Positions 1 to 8,486 of a stretch of 64,000 bases of DNA are shown one piece after another. Every line of letters starts with the position of its first letter. Position 1 is the stretch's first letter. The position numbers were made by a program, and so were the translations under genes. The stretch comes from Verrucomicrobiaceae bacterium (GTDB lineage: Bacteria; Verrucomicrobiota; Verrucomicrobiia; Verrucomicrobiales; Verrucomicrobiaceae): assembly GCA_027486585.1 (NCBI GenBank), contig JAIXOU010000030.1:1-64000 (forward strand), written 5' to 3'. Under the pieces are notes generated by a model. That model was not told the origin of the DNA. It searched no databases and was given only the letters and a program-made list of their open reading frames with translations.

Positions 1-636
1 ATCCATTGGGGCCGCACGCAAGCGCTCGCCAAGGGTAGCATCGGCCCGGAGGTCACGCTGGCTCATGCGCTGGCGCGGGCCATGCCTGGACGCCAGATCG
101 TGCTCTTCAAAGCCGCGCATGGCGGCACGTCGCAGCTCGCTTGGCAGCCGGAGCTGGATCAGGCACGCATCGACCGCTTGAAGCTCAGCCACGATCAACG
201 CGTGGGACATGCCTACGCGCAGCTCATCGCGGCATGGAAGAAGGCTTTTCCCGACGGTGGCGTCAAACCCGCTGCCCTCCTCTGGATGCAGGGCGAGTCC
301 GATGCTCGTGTGCCCGAGTTGGCAAAAGACTACGAGCAGCACCTCACGAACCTCATCGCCTCGCTCCGTCGCGATCTCGATGCGCCGCAGATGAAAGCCG
401 TCATTGCGGAGATCAATCCCGCCAAAGTCACCCCCGTCTCGCCCTTTCCCTGCGTGGATGAAGTCCGCGCCACTCAGCGTGCCTTTCCGGCCAAAGACCC
501 GCTCACCATTTGCATCAGCACCGACGGCCTGACCAAAGCCAAGGATCAGGTCCACTACGACACCGCTGGACAGGAAGGGCTTGGCCTCCGGTTTGCCGAG
601 GCTTTGCAGAAGTTGCTCGCCAAGGATAGCCAGTGA
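1..636 (+). CDS. Sialate O-acetylesterase-like SGNH esterase, 3' part
   Basis: The reading frame is open from base 1, so this is the C-terminal part (211 codons) of a gene that begins before the window; the ATG at 82 is internal. The residues before it read GPEVTLAHAL, a block typical of the SASA/DUF303 (PF03629) carbohydrate esterases. The AAHGGTSQLAW and WMQGESDA blocks and a C-terminal D-x-x-H-Y region, where the catalytic Asp/His normally sit, also fit. Family members remove acetyl groups from sialic acid or plant/animal glycans and are usually secreted; the signal peptide, if any, is outside the window. An AraC regulator follows 7 bp downstream, suggesting joint transcription. The family call is firm; the substrate is not shown by the sequence. 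Confidence 0.85.
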   Translation: MHWGRTQALAKGSIGPEVTLAHALARAMPGRQIVLFKAAHGGTSQLAWQPELDQARIDRLKLSHDQRVGHAYAQLIAAWKKAFPDGGVKPAALLWMQGESDARVPELAKDYEQHLTNLIASLRRDLDAPQMKAVIAEINPAKVTPVSPFPCVDEVRATQRAFPAKDPLTICISTDGLTKAKDQVHYDTAGQEGLGLRFAEALQKLLAKDSQ

Positions 637-643
637 TCCACGA

Positions 644-1513
644 ATGAAACTCATCGTCGAAAAACCCTCGCCGCTCGCGGCCACCGAAGTCGTGGCGTGC
701 GAGACTGTGCGCGGGGCGGACTTTGGCTGCGTGTGGCATCATCATCCCGAGTTTGAAATCACGCTGGTGAAGCGCGGTGGCACGGAGCGTTGGGTGGGGG
801 ACAAGCTAACGCCCTTGAAGCCGGGAGATCTCATCCTGCTCGGCTCGGATTTGCCGCACGACTTTCGGAATGATCATGCCCCTGGGCGGCGGTTGCAGAA
901 AGTGGAGGCCATCGTGGTGCAGTTCATGCCGCATTTGCTCGGTGCAAACTGGCTCCAGCACCCGTCCATGCGACCGGTGCGGAAGTTGTTCCAGCGAGCC
1001 CAACTCGGGCTGGAGGTGCGTGGCGCGGCACGACGACGTGCCACCCGGCAGGTCATGCAAATCTCCAAAGCCAAGGGTCTGCGCCGGGTGGTGCTGCTGC
1101 TGGGGTTGCTCGATGACCTCGCCCGCTCCAAAGAGCTTCGCGAGATTGCCTCGCCAGGCTTTCATGCAGCCACCGGTGCCGCATCCTCGGACCGCCTTGG
1201 CACGGTGCTTGCCCACATTGAGGAGCATCTCACAGAACCCATTTATGTCCCTGTTCTTGCGGCCATGTCAGGGCTCAGCGAGAGCGCCTTCAGCCGCCTT
1301 TTCAAGAGCTGCACCAATCGGACCGTGCCGCAGTATGTGAATGAACTGCGCATCGCACGTGCCTGTCGCCTGCTGGCAGAGACGGATCAAACGGTGAGCC
1401 AGATCGCCGATGCCTGCGGTTATCCCACACCCGCGCATTTTCAGAGGCAGTTTCACCGGCATCAGAGCCGCTCGCCGCTGGCTTATCGCCTAGCCGTGCG
1501 AAAGCAAGGCTGA
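644..1513 (+). CDS. AraC family transcriptional regulator with N-terminal cupin
   Basis: This 289-residue protein has an N-terminal cupin-like sensor (about residues 10-100, with HHHPEFEIT and LKPGDLILLGSDLPH) and a C-terminal double helix-turn-helix (about 195-285, with LSESAFSRLFK and the second-helix block QIADACGYPTPAHFQRQF). Such proteins bind a sugar or related ligand through the cupin and activate catabolic genes. I chose the ATG at 644, seven bases after the upstream esterase stop. An upstream in-frame start at 581 would overlap the esterase and add residues with no cupin similarity. Its place among glycan esterase and oxidoreductase genes suggests a local sugar-responsive regulator, but the target and ligand are inferred. 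Confidence 0.88.
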   Translation: MKLIVEKPSPLAATEVVACETVRGADFGCVWHHHPEFEITLVKRGGTERWVGDKLTPLKPGDLILLGSDLPHDFRNDHAPGRRLQKVEAIVVQFMPHLLGANWLQHPSMRPVRKLFQRAQLGLEVRGAARRRATRQVMQISKAKGLRRVVLLLGLLDDLARSKELREIASPGFHAATGAASSDRLGTVLAHIEEHLTEPIYVPVLAAMSGLSESAFSRLFKSCTNRTVPQYVNELRIARACRLLAETDQTVSQIADACGYPTPAHFQRQFHRHQSRSPLAYRLAVRKQG

Positions 1514-1650
1514 GAGGTGGCAAAGGTGGCCGGAAAAAGAGTCTATTTTGCAGGATTAAGAGACGATTCACCTGCGGAAAGCTCGTTCTTGAAGGCGTAT
1601 CTTTTTCTGAATCATCAACGCCCCCTAACGGTGATCGTAACCCTCATTTT

Positions 1651-4600
1651 ATGAAAAGGCACCACTCCACCCACAGTCGAACGACGAGCCTCAAACCCCG
1701 CTTCGCTATCGCCTGCCTCCTTTTGAAATCCCTGATGCTGACCTCATGGGCCAGCGCCGGGGACGCTTTCTTGCACAGCTTCCGCAAGCTCCGGCTCAAT
1801 GAGCACTTCTGGAGCGAGGGCGTGAACTTGGGTGACTTCAATCGCGACGGGAAGATGGACATTGTCTCCGGGCCTTATTGGTATGCAGGGCCGGACTTCA
1901 AGACACGCCACGAATACTACCCGGCAAAGCAGGCTTTCAAGCGGACGGGTGCGGACGGGAAGGAAGAGATGATCCCCGGATTCGAGGGTGAACTCGGGAC
2001 CAAGAACAGCTACTCCGATAATTTCTTCGCCTTCGTGCACGACTTCAACGACGACGGCTGGTCGGACATTTTGATCTACGGCTTTCCGGGCAAGGATGCG
2101 TCGTGGTTTGAGAATCCGCAGGACAAGGACGGCGCGTGGAAGCGGCACAGCATTTTTGCCCAGGTGGACAACGAATCGCCTACCTTTGCGGACATCAACG
2201 GCGACGGCAAGCCGGACATTGTATGCAACTCGGGCGGTTACTTTGGCTACGCCGCACAGGAGTCGGGCGACCCGACGCAGCCGTGGAAATTCCACTCGAT
2301 TTCACCGAAAGGCCAGTGGGCGAAGTTCACCCATGGGCTCGGCGTCGGCGATGTGACGGGCGATGGCAAAGCGGACCTCATCGAAGCGGGTGGCGTGTGG
2401 GAGCAGCCAGCCTCGCTCGCAGGAGATCCTGCGTGGAAGAAGCATCCGGCCCCGTTTGGCGGCGGCGCTCAGTTTTACGCCTACGACGTGAACGCCGATG
2501 GACGGCCCGACGTCATCGGCAGCCTCGCGGCGCATGGTTACGGGCTCGCGTGGTGGGAGCAGGTGCGCGAGGGCGGTGCGATCACGTTTCGCCGGCACCT
2601 GATCATGGGCGACAAACCGGAGCACAACCGCTACGGAATCGTCTTCTCGCAGCTCCATGCGCTCGACCTCGCCGACATCGACGGCGACGGACTCAAGGAC
2701 ATCATCGTGGGCAAACGCTTTTGGGCGCATGGCAGCCAGGGTGATGCCGAGCCGAATGCTCCTGCGGTGAGCTATTGGTTTCAGCTCGTGCGCCAAGGGA
2801 AGAACGTGGATTTCATCCCCCGCCTCATCGACGACAACTCCGGTGTCGGCACCCAGGTGGTCACGGGCGACGCGAATGGCGACGGTCTGCTCGATGTGGT
2901 CGTGGGCAACAAGAAGGGCACCTTTCTTCTGCTGCACGAAAAAAAGCCGGTGAGCGAGGCCGAGTGGTCCAAGGCGCAGCCGAAAGCGAATCCGGCGTTT
3001 GTCGAAAACGCCGCGCCGCTTTCCCCGCCAGCGCCCGCAGTGCCGGCTGTGGCCAAGGTTCCTGCCAAGAACTCCGGTGAGGAAAAACTCCGTCTAGTCC
3101 GCGAGACGGAAGCACTCACGCCCGAGCAGGAGCAAACCAAGCTCCATGCGCCCGCTGGCTTCACTGTGCAGCTCTTCGCCAGTGAGCCGATGATCAACAA
3201 GCCGATCAACATGGCCTTCGACGAGCGCGGCCGTTTATGGGTCAGCAGCACCGTCGAGTATCCTTATGCGGCCAGCAAGGAGCGCTGGTCCGACGCACAG
3301 GGCTCGCGGGTCAAGGACAGCCGCGACGCGATCAAGATCCTCGAAGACACCGATGGCGACGGCAAGGCGGACAAAGTCACGGACTTCGCCGACGGTCTGA
3401 ACATCCCTACCGGCGTGCTGCCATGGCACAAACCCGAGCACAAGGCCGGGTGCATCGCGTGGAGCATCCCGAACATCTGGTATTTTGCCGACACCGATGG
3501 CGATGGCAAATGCGACAAGCGCGAGGTGCTCTTCGGCCCGCTCGGCTACGAGAAGGACACCCACGGCATGTGCAGCAGCTTCCGGCTGGGTGCCGATGGC
3601 TGGGTTTACGCCACGCACGGCTTCAACAACACGTCGCACCTCAAGGCCAGGGATGGCTCCACGCTTCATCTCCATAGCGGCAGCGTCTTCCGCTTCCGCC
3701 CTGACGGATCGCATGTCGAAATCTTCGCCTGGGGACAGGTAAATCCCTTCGGCCTTTGCTGGGACCGCCGTAGCAATCTCTACAGCGCCGACTGCCACAG
3801 CAATCCGATCACCCAACTCATTCGCGGCGCATACTACCCGAGCTTCGGCAAACCGCACGATGGCCTCGGCTTCGCGCCGAACATGTGTGAGCACAGCCAC
3901 GGCAGCACCGGCCTCTGTGGCATCACTTACATCGACGGCGGTATCTGGGGACCGGAGTGGGACGACCACATGCTCCTCGGCAACTGCGTCACCTCGAAGG
4001 TGAATCACGACAAGATCACCTTCACCGGCAGCACCCCGAAAGCGAATGAGCAGCCCGACTTCATCACCAGCGACGACCCATGGTTCCGCCCCGTCGATCT
4101 CCAGCTCGGCCCCGACAATGCCCTCTACATCGCCGACTTCTACAACAAGATCATCGGCCACTACGAAGTGCCGCTGGATCATCCGGGGCGCGACAAGGAG
4201 CGCGGGAGAATCTGGCGGGTGGTGAAGAATCGCGCCGCCTCGACGCCCCGCTCTGCACCCCCCGCCCCGCGTGCCTTCGCGCTGTCCGATCTGGGCGACG
4301 CTGATCCCTTCATCGTGCGCAGCGCCTCAGCCTGGTTGGCCGAGCATCCATCGAAGGAGGCAACACTTCCCCTGCTCAACGCCCTCGGAAAAGCGGATGC
4401 AGGCGACCTGCAATTGCGGCACCAACTGCGCATCGCGATTCGTGAGCAGTTGAAAACAGCAGGCGCGTATGCCGCCGCCTCATCGGCAGCGGGGGAAATA
4501 CTCACCGAGATTTCCTTCGCCGTGCCCACGCCTGAAGCCGCGCAATATCTCTTCGGACGCTGGCCGGCGGATACCGGCGGGCTGCTCAGCCATCTCGCCC

Positions 4601-5832
4601 GCAACGCCAGTCCGGCCACGCTCGAAGCCGCGATCAGCAGGGCTCGCGAGCAAAGCAAAGACGCCATCCAGCCACAAATCGACGCAGTGGATGCCCTCCA
4701 TAACGGCCTTCTCGAACGCGGCGGCAAGCCGACCACCTCCCTACTCGCCTGGGCCACCGAACTTGCCGAATCCCTGCTCGCTCAATCCACGGAACCCAAC
4801 AATGCCTGGATCAACATCACCACCAACAACAGCGAAAGCCCCTGGTGCGCGGAGGAGCGCAAGTGCGCGGACGGCACGATGACCCGGGTGCTCAGCAGCT
4901 TGAATCAAAGCCTCAAAGGCCCGGAGAAGCTCACCGGCATCCTGCGCAGCCAGACCTTCGCGGCACCGGCCAGGCTCAGCTTCTGGCTCTGCGGCCACCA
5001 AGGCATCCCCCCAGCCGAAGCCAACAAGAAGAACCTCGTCCGACTCGTCGATGAACAGGGCGCTGTCCTGCATCAAGCCAACCCGCCGCGCAACGACACT
5101 GCGCAGCGCATCGAGTGGAACCTTGCCGCGATCCAAGGCAAACCCGTGCGCCTCGAAATCGTGGATGGCGACACCGGTGGAAGCTACGCTTGGCTCGGTG
5201 TCGGGCGGTTTGAGCAGGACGTGCTCAGCACGGACCGCTTTGACACCGCTGCGGCGAGACAGAAGCAGCTCAAAACCCTCGCCACCATCCTGCGCACCAC
5301 CGCCCCCGTCGGCTTGCGCGACAAGCTCGCCGCCTTTCTTCCGCAGCCCGCGGCTCTCGCCAAGGCCAAGCCGCAGCCGGAGATCGACGCGCTGATCAAG
5401 CAACGCATCGCCGCGTTCGCCAGCGGCCCGGCGGACATTGCCAAAGGCGAGGCACTGTTTACCACACACTGCGCAGCATGCCACATGCTCGGCGGCAAGG
5501 GCGGGCTCATCGGACCGCAGCTCGATGGCATCGGCAATCGCGGAGCTGAACGGCTCATTGAAGACATTCTCGATCCGAACCGCAACGTCGATGCGCACTT
5601 CCGCCTGCATCAGATGAAGCTGCGCGACGGCACGTCCGCCACAGGCTTCGTGCGTGGCGAAGCCGGACAGGTCATCATCCTCGTCGATGCCGCTGGCAAT
5701 GAACAGCGCCTCTTGAAAGGCGACATCGTCCAGGACATCGAGGTGCCGCAATCTCTGATGCCACCTGTTTTTGGTCAGACCATCGAAGCCCGGGCCTTCA
5801 GCAGTCTCATCGGCTGGTTGCTGAAGCGGTGA
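1651..5832 (+). CDS. FG-GAP repeat / PVC-type dehydrogenase / cytochrome c fusion
   Basis: A 1393-residue exported protein with a hydrophobic signal segment at about residues 19-36. Residues about 45-440 carry seven calcium-type FG-GAP/VCBS motifs (DFNRDGKMD, DFNDDGWSD, DINGDGKPD, DVTGDGKAD, DVNADGRPD, DIDGDGLKD, DANGDGLLD), predicting a seven-bladed propeller. Residues about 490-890 match the PVC-specific soluble sugar dehydrogenase-like domain (TIGR02604 type, DTDGDGKADK and HGMCSSFRLGADGWVYATHG). A beta-rich segment follows (about 1030-1210). The C-terminus is a class-I-like cytochrome c with C1274-x-x-C1277-H1278 and the TIGR02603-type tail. It is probably a periplasmic dehydrogenase that passes electrons to its own heme. 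The fused propeller may bind substrate or a partner. A Gfo/Idh/MocA gene follows within 44 bp. Confidence 0.88.
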   Translation: MKRHHSTHSRTTSLKPRFAIACLLLKSLMLTSWASAGDAFLHSFRKLRLNEHFWSEGVNLGDFNRDGKMDIVSGPYWYAGPDFKTRHEYYPAKQAFKRTGADGKEEMIPGFEGELGTKNSYSDNFFAFVHDFNDDGWSDILIYGFPGKDASWFENPQDKDGAWKRHSIFAQVDNESPTFADINGDGKPDIVCNSGGYFGYAAQESGDPTQPWKFHSISPKGQWAKFTHGLGVGDVTGDGKADLIEAGGVWEQPASLAGDPAWKKHPAPFGGGAQFYAYDVNADGRPDVIGSLAAHGYGLAWWEQVREGGAITFRRHLIMGDKPEHNRYGIVFSQLHALDLADIDGDGLKDIIVGKRFWAHGSQGDAEPNAPAVSYWFQLVRQGKNVDFIPRLIDDNSGVGTQVVTGDANGDGLLDVVVGNKKGTFLLLHEKKPVSEAEWSKAQPKANPAFVENAAPLSPPAPAVPAVAKVPAKNSGEEKLRLVRETEALTPEQEQTKLHAPAGFTVQLFASEPMINKPINMAFDERGRLWVSSTVEYPYAASKERWSDAQGSRVKDSRDAIKILEDTDGDGKADKVTDFADGLNIPTGVLPWHKPEHKAGCIAWSIPNIWYFADTDGDGKCDKREVLFGPLGYEKDTHGMCSSFRLGADGWVYATHGFNNTSHLKARDGSTLHLHSGSVFRFRPDGSHVEIFAWGQVNPFGLCWDRRSNLYSADCHSNPITQLIRGAYYPSFGKPHDGLGFAPNMCEHSHGSTGLCGITYIDGGIWGPEWDDHMLLGNCVTSKVNHDKITFTGSTPKANEQPDFITSDDPWFRPVDLQLGPDNALYIADFYNKIIGHYEVPLDHPGRDKERGRIWRVVKNRAASTPRSAPPAPRAFALSDLGDADPFIVRSASAWLAEHPSKEATLPLLNALGKADAGDLQLRHQLRIAIREQLKTAGAYAAASSAAGEILTEISFAVPTPEAAQYLFGRWPADTGGLLSHLARNASPATLEAAISRAREQSKDAIQPQIDAVDALHNGLLERGGKPTTSLLAWATELAESLLAQSTEPNNAWINITTNNSESPWCAEERKCADGTMTRVLSSLNQSLKGPEKLTGILRSQTFAAPARLSFWLCGHQGIPPAEANKKNLVRLVDEQGAVLHQANPPRNDTAQRIEWNLAAIQGKPVRLEIVDGDTGGSYAWLGVGRFEQDVLSTDRFDTAAARQKQLKTLATILRTTAPVGLRDKLAAFLPQPAALAKAKPQPEIDALIKQRIAAFASGPADIAKGEALFTTHCAACHMLGGKGGLIGPQLDGIGNRGAERLIEDILDPNRNVDAHFRLHQMKLRDGTSATGFVRGEAGQVIILVDAAGNEQRLLKGDIVQDIEVPQSLMPPVFGQTIEARAFSSLIGWLLKR

Positions 5833-5876
5833 CCCCTGCCAGAGGCCCATCCCTCTCCATCCAACACACCAAGAAC

Positions 5877-6911
5877 ATGAGCACCAAAAAATACAACGTC
5901 GGCATCATCGGCTACGGCTGGGCGGCCACCGCTCACATCGACGCCATCAATGCGAGCAAGCAGGCGCAAGTCACCGCCATCTACTCCTCGCGTCCGCTGG
6001 ATAGTGCAGAACTCAGCGCGAAGCATGGCGGCAGCATCAAGGCTTATCAAAGTGTCGAAGCACTGCTGGCGGACCCGGACATCCACATTGTGGACATCAC
6101 CAGTTACCCCAGCCAGCACAGTGCGCAGGCCATCGCGGCGGCACAGGCCGGGAAGCACATCATTCTCGAAAAACCGATGGCCAACTCGCTGGAAGAGGTG
6201 CGCGCCATCGTCGCGGCGGCGGAGGCGAATGGCGTGAAAGGCTGCGTCTGCTTTGAGCTTCGCTTCTCCGGGCAGATGATCACCACACGGGCTATGCTGG
6301 CGGAAGGGTTGCTCGGTGATCTGCACTATGGCGAGGTGGATTATTATCACGGCATCGGCCCGTGGTATGGGCAGTTCCGCTGGAACACTGGCAAGAAGGA
6401 CGGAGGCAGCGCCCTGCTCACCGCTGGCTGTCATGCACTCGATTGCCTGCTCATGTGCATGCCCGGCGAGGTCGAGAGCGTCAGCAGCTTCAGCACGAAG
6501 TCGAAGAGCGACATCTTCGCGCCCTATGAATACGACACCTCCTCGGTGACACTGGTGCGTTTCAAAAATGGAGCCGTGGGCAAGTGCGCGGCCATCGTGG
6601 ACTGCCTCCAGCCCTACTACCTGCACACCCATCTTGTTGGCAGCCAGGGCAGCCTCTTGGATGACAAATTTCACTCCATGAAGCTGCAGACCAACAAAGC
6701 CCACTGGAGCAAGCTCTCCGTGCAACTCGCCGATTCCGGCGACGTGCACGATCACCCGTATCAAACCCAGTTTCAGCTCTTCTTCGGTTCCCTAGACGAA
6801 GGCAAAAATATGCCGCAGACGAGCTTCAAAGACGCCCTGCGCACGTTCGAGGTCGTCTTCGCAGCGGACCAAAGCGCGGCGGCGGGCGGTGCGGTAGTGA
6901 CATTAGGCTAG
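5877..6911 (+). CDS. Gfo/Idh/MocA family NAD(P)-dependent oxidoreductase (cytoplasmic)
   Basis: A 344-residue protein with the N-terminal Rossmann block VGIIGYGWAATAH and the family signature E98-K99-P100 (ILEKPMANS), which positions the nicotinamide and substrate. The C-terminal alpha/beta domain ends with HPYQTQFQLFFGSL. Family members oxidise or epimerise sugars and inositols through 3-keto intermediates. There is no signal peptide, so it should act in the cytoplasm. I chose the ATG at 5877 because the Rossmann domain begins seven residues later. A GTG at 5829 would overlap the previous gene and add 16 non-conserved residues. The DUF1080 protein at 14220 belongs to a family linked to 3-keto-glycoside hydrolysis, which fits a 3-keto-sugar pathway, but the substrate is not known. 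Confidence 0.88.
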   Translation: MSTKKYNVGIIGYGWAATAHIDAINASKQAQVTAIYSSRPLDSAELSAKHGGSIKAYQSVEALLADPDIHIVDITSYPSQHSAQAIAAAQAGKHIILEKPMANSLEEVRAIVAAAEANGVKGCVCFELRFSGQMITTRAMLAEGLLGDLHYGEVDYYHGIGPWYGQFRWNTGKKDGGSALLTAGCHALDCLLMCMPGEVESVSSFSTKSKSDIFAPYEYDTSSVTLVRFKNGAVGKCAAIVDCLQPYYLHTHLVGSQGSLLDDKFHSMKLQTNKAHWSKLSVQLADSGDVHDHPYQTQFQLFFGSLDEGKNMPQTSFKDALRTFEVVFAADQSAAAGGAVVTLG

Positions 6912-6947
6912 GCCAAATCTAATAACCCATTCACGCCAATCATCCTT

Positions 6948-8360
6948 ATGCCTGCCCCCCACTCCACGCTTCCTCGCCGTCGGTTTCTGCAATCAGCGGC
7001 GGCCACCGTCGCCTCCTTCAACATCGTGCCCCGTCATGTGCTCGGCGGCCCTGGCTTTGTGCCGCCCAGTGAGAAAGTCAACATCGCCCTCGTCGGCGGT
7101 GGCGGGCAGGGGCATTCCAACCTCAATAACCTCTTTCAATTGGATGACGTGCAAGTCATCGCCGTGGCGGACACAGCTGAGGCGTATGATCCAAAGCAGT
7201 CCTTCGCCTATTACAAAGGCATGGCCGGCAGGCTCCCCACTCAGGGCATGATCGAGAAGCACTACGCCGAAAAGACGCCCAACTTCAAATGTGCGCCCTA
7301 TGAGGACTTTCGGTTGATGTTGGAGCGGGAAAAGGACATTGACGCAGTGCTCATCGCCACGCCGGACCATACCCACGCTTACATCTCCATTCAGGCCATG
7401 CGTGCAGGGAAACATGTTTATTGTGAGAAGCCGCTGACCCATGACATCTGGGAAGCGCGGCAGGTGGCCAAGGTGGCGCAAGAAACGGGTGTCGCCACTC
7501 AGATGGGGAGTCAGGGGCATTCCTCACTAGGCACGCGTGAGACCATCGAATACATCCAAGCAGGAGCTATCGGCAACGTGCAGGAAGTCCATGTTTGGGT
7601 GCCTGCCACACGCTACAACTACGCCCTCCGCGGCTACCCCACGGACACCCCCGCGAAACCCGCCGGATTGAACTGGGATCTCTGGCTCGGACCCGCTGAT
7701 GAACGCGCCTATCACTCTGCCTACCACCCGTTTTCCTGGCGTGACTTTTGGGCCTTTGGCAGCTCTGGGCTGGGGGACTTTGGCACCCATGATCTGAATA
7801 CCGCCGTGCGGGCGCTGGAGTTGTATGAACCCAGTCTGGTGGAAGGCTACGGCGTTGGCTTTTCCAATGCTGAGATCGCCCCCTATGGCTCTCTGGTGCA
7901 TTACCATTTCCCCGCCACAGATAAACGGCAGGCCATCAAACTCACTTGGTATAGCGGCGGCATGAAACCCGCACAGGTGGAGGCCCTGGGCGCCGTCACT
8001 CACCCCAGCCGAGGCTCACTTTACCTCGGCGATAAAGGGGCCATTCAGACCGATGGCAATGGCGGCGCACCACGACTCTTCCCCGCCAAACGCCGTGCCG
8101 CCTTTGTGAAACCGGACTCACGCCTGAAACGCTCGAATGGCCATCATCGTGACTGGATCGATGCCTGCAAAGGTGGTGAGCCAGCCTCGTGTCCCTTCGA
8201 CTACGGGGCGCAATTGACGGAGATCGTGCTGCTCGGCGTTCTCTCGCAGCGGCTCCAAAAGCCTATCCGCTGGAATGCCTCTCAAATGAAAGCCATCGGC
8301 CTGGACGCCGCAGATGCTCTAATCAAAGCCCCCCGCCGCCAAGGCTGGGAACTCATTTAA
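6948..8360 (+). CDS. Tat-exported Gfo/Idh/MocA family oxidoreductase
   Basis: A 470-residue oxidoreductase with an N-terminal twin-arginine motif (R10-R11-R12-F13-L14) followed by an Ala-rich stretch, so it is predicted to be exported folded with its cofactor already bound. The Rossmann block VNIALVGGGGQGHSN and the E160-K161-P162 signature (YCEKPLTHD) are intact, and the GFGTHD-like segment SGLGDFGTHDLNTAV is typical of exported PVC members. Exported Gfo/Idh/MocA proteins with bound NAD(H) are known in Bacteroidetes and Verrucomicrobiota acting on glycosides. It is 36 bp downstream of the cytoplasmic paralogue and followed by a stump of a NagB-like gene, so both oxidoreductases probably share a transcript. 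The substrate is unknown. Confidence 0.88.
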   Translation: MPAPHSTLPRRRFLQSAAATVASFNIVPRHVLGGPGFVPPSEKVNIALVGGGGQGHSNLNNLFQLDDVQVIAVADTAEAYDPKQSFAYYKGMAGRLPTQGMIEKHYAEKTPNFKCAPYEDFRLMLEREKDIDAVLIATPDHTHAYISIQAMRAGKHVYCEKPLTHDIWEARQVAKVAQETGVATQMGSQGHSSLGTRETIEYIQAGAIGNVQEVHVWVPATRYNYALRGYPTDTPAKPAGLNWDLWLGPADERAYHSAYHPFSWRDFWAFGSSGLGDFGTHDLNTAVRALELYEPSLVEGYGVGFSNAEIAPYGSLVHYHFPATDKRQAIKLTWYSGGMKPAQVEALGAVTHPSRGSLYLGDKGAIQTDGNGGAPRLFPAKRRAAFVKPDSRLKRSNGHHRDWIDACKGGEPASCPFDYGAQLTEIVLLGVLSQRLQKPIRWNASQMKAIGLDAADALIKAPRRQGWELI

Positions 8361-8395
8361 TCATCCACCGTTCACGCTTCACCAAACCGCATCCT

Positions 8396-8485
8396 ATGCC
8401 ACGCAAACTCAGCCACATCGCCCCCGACTGGTGGGTCTACACCACGCGCTAGGACATCCAGAGCCGCATCTTCCCCAACAAATAG
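8396..8485 (+). pseudogene. 5' stump of a NagB-like gene
   Basis: From ATG 8396 the DNA reads [13 protein letters not shown], identical in protein to the start of the intact NagB-like gene at 19679, including the leader CATCCTATG. Similarity stops after about 16 codons and a TAG follows at 8450-8452. The next bases (8453-8485) read in frame DIQSRIFPNK-stop, which may be the tail of a second lost gene. The piece lies between an oxidoreductase gene and a cytochrome/DUF1501 pair. It looks like a deletion scar rather than a working gene. Confidence 0.7.
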
Positions 8486-8486
8486 T

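Noticed and set aside
3235..4182. 315-codon minus-strand ORF inside the 1651-5832 gene
   Set aside because: It lies wholly antisense to a strongly supported dehydrogenase domain, has low-complexity Val/Ala/Glu-rich composition and no recognisable motif; it is a product of high-GC codon bias.
4741..5850. 369-codon minus-strand ORF
   Set aside because: Antisense to the cytochrome end of the same gene, with no family similarity visible; a GC-driven shadow.
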